From HGM04593 sp045661205 (GTDB lineage Bacteria > Bacteroidota > Bacteroidia > Bacteroidales > Bacteroidaceae): a DNA stretch of 31,024 nucleotides. The notes under the pieces were generated by a model, which saw only the letters and a list, made by a program, of their open reading frames with translations, was not told where the DNA came from and searched no databases. A program made the position numbers and the translations under genes. Position 1 is the first letter of the stretch. Every line of letters begins with the position of its first letter. Shown one piece after another: positions 30,959 to 31,024 of this stretch. The stretch is from positions 1 to 31,024 of the forward strand of contig JAZRFE010000016.1 of NCBI GenBank assembly GCA_045661205.1, given 5' to 3'.

Positions 30959-30989
30959 CGAAAGATCAGCGAAGTGATTCTTTCTTTCG
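30959..30989 (+). other. Hairpin downstream of rpsL
   Basis: GAAAGATCA (30960-30968), loop GCGAAG, then TGATTCTTTC (30975-30984) pairs with one bulged T. It is not followed by a T-run, so it is more likely an intercistronic structure before rpsG than a terminator. Confidence 0.45.
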
Positions 30990-31024
30990 GATAAAAAAGA
31001 ATAAGACTTCAAACTTAATTTTAA

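Noticed and set aside
1..31024. CRISPR arrays and intact insertion sequences
   Set aside because: No regularly spaced short repeats and no transposase were seen.

Overview
The window reads as chromosomal DNA of a member of the Bacteroidales (Bacteroidota). Several lines point there: promoters of the TAnnTTTG type with TTG-like upstream boxes and no E. coli -10/-35 pairs; many short-signal lipoproteins; a leuACDB operon; class III fructose-bisphosphatase; a MalQ with two N-terminal starch-binding modules; a topoisomerase IV ParC linked to a DUF3316-like gene; and a DUF3467-like gene next to rpsL. I cannot fix the genus.

Positions 1-5142 are an AT-rich accessory region ending at a tRNA-Leu gene. 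It holds the C-terminal part of a Fic/Doc-type toxin, three intergenic hairpins, an unrecognised six-helix membrane protein, a surface lipoprotein (coiled coil, collagen-like linkers, a 47-residue tandem repeat, an EF-hand-like loop, BspA-like repeats), an XRE regulator divergent from a serine recombinase, and the broken C-terminal part of a large serine recombinase. The open frame of that remnant runs through the terminator of tRNA-Leu and stops inside the tRNA gene. This looks like the scar of a decayed integrative element.

Positions 5134-10600 are on the minus strand: tRNA-Leu(UAG), a large secreted protein of unknown function, and 4-alpha-glucanotransferase (malQ). The intergenic DNA carries a family of palindromic repeats whose edges hold outward-facing -7-like boxes. 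One edge appears to be the tRNA-Leu promoter and another the malQ promoter.

Positions 10914-18674 are on the plus strand: leuA-leuC-leuD-leuB behind a clear promoter and a structured leader, closed by a terminator; then class III fbp and a tRNA-dihydrouridine synthase. Two tandem paralogous small membrane proteins of unknown function (18798-19843) precede a secreted GH43 glycosidase, a PlsC-like acyltransferase and an endonuclease/exonuclease/phosphatase-family lipoprotein.

From 22926 to 27508 the minus strand carries an apparent operon parC - DUF3316-like protein - S41-peptidase lipoprotein, which meets the upstream plus-strand gene with overlapping stop codons. Divergent from parC are glyS and an FKBP-type lipoprotein, followed by a DUF3467-like gene and rpsL. 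I found no CRISPR array, intact insertion sequence or rRNA gene. The least explained items are the tandem small membrane proteins, the promoter-bearing palindromes and the recombinase scar at tRNA-Leu.
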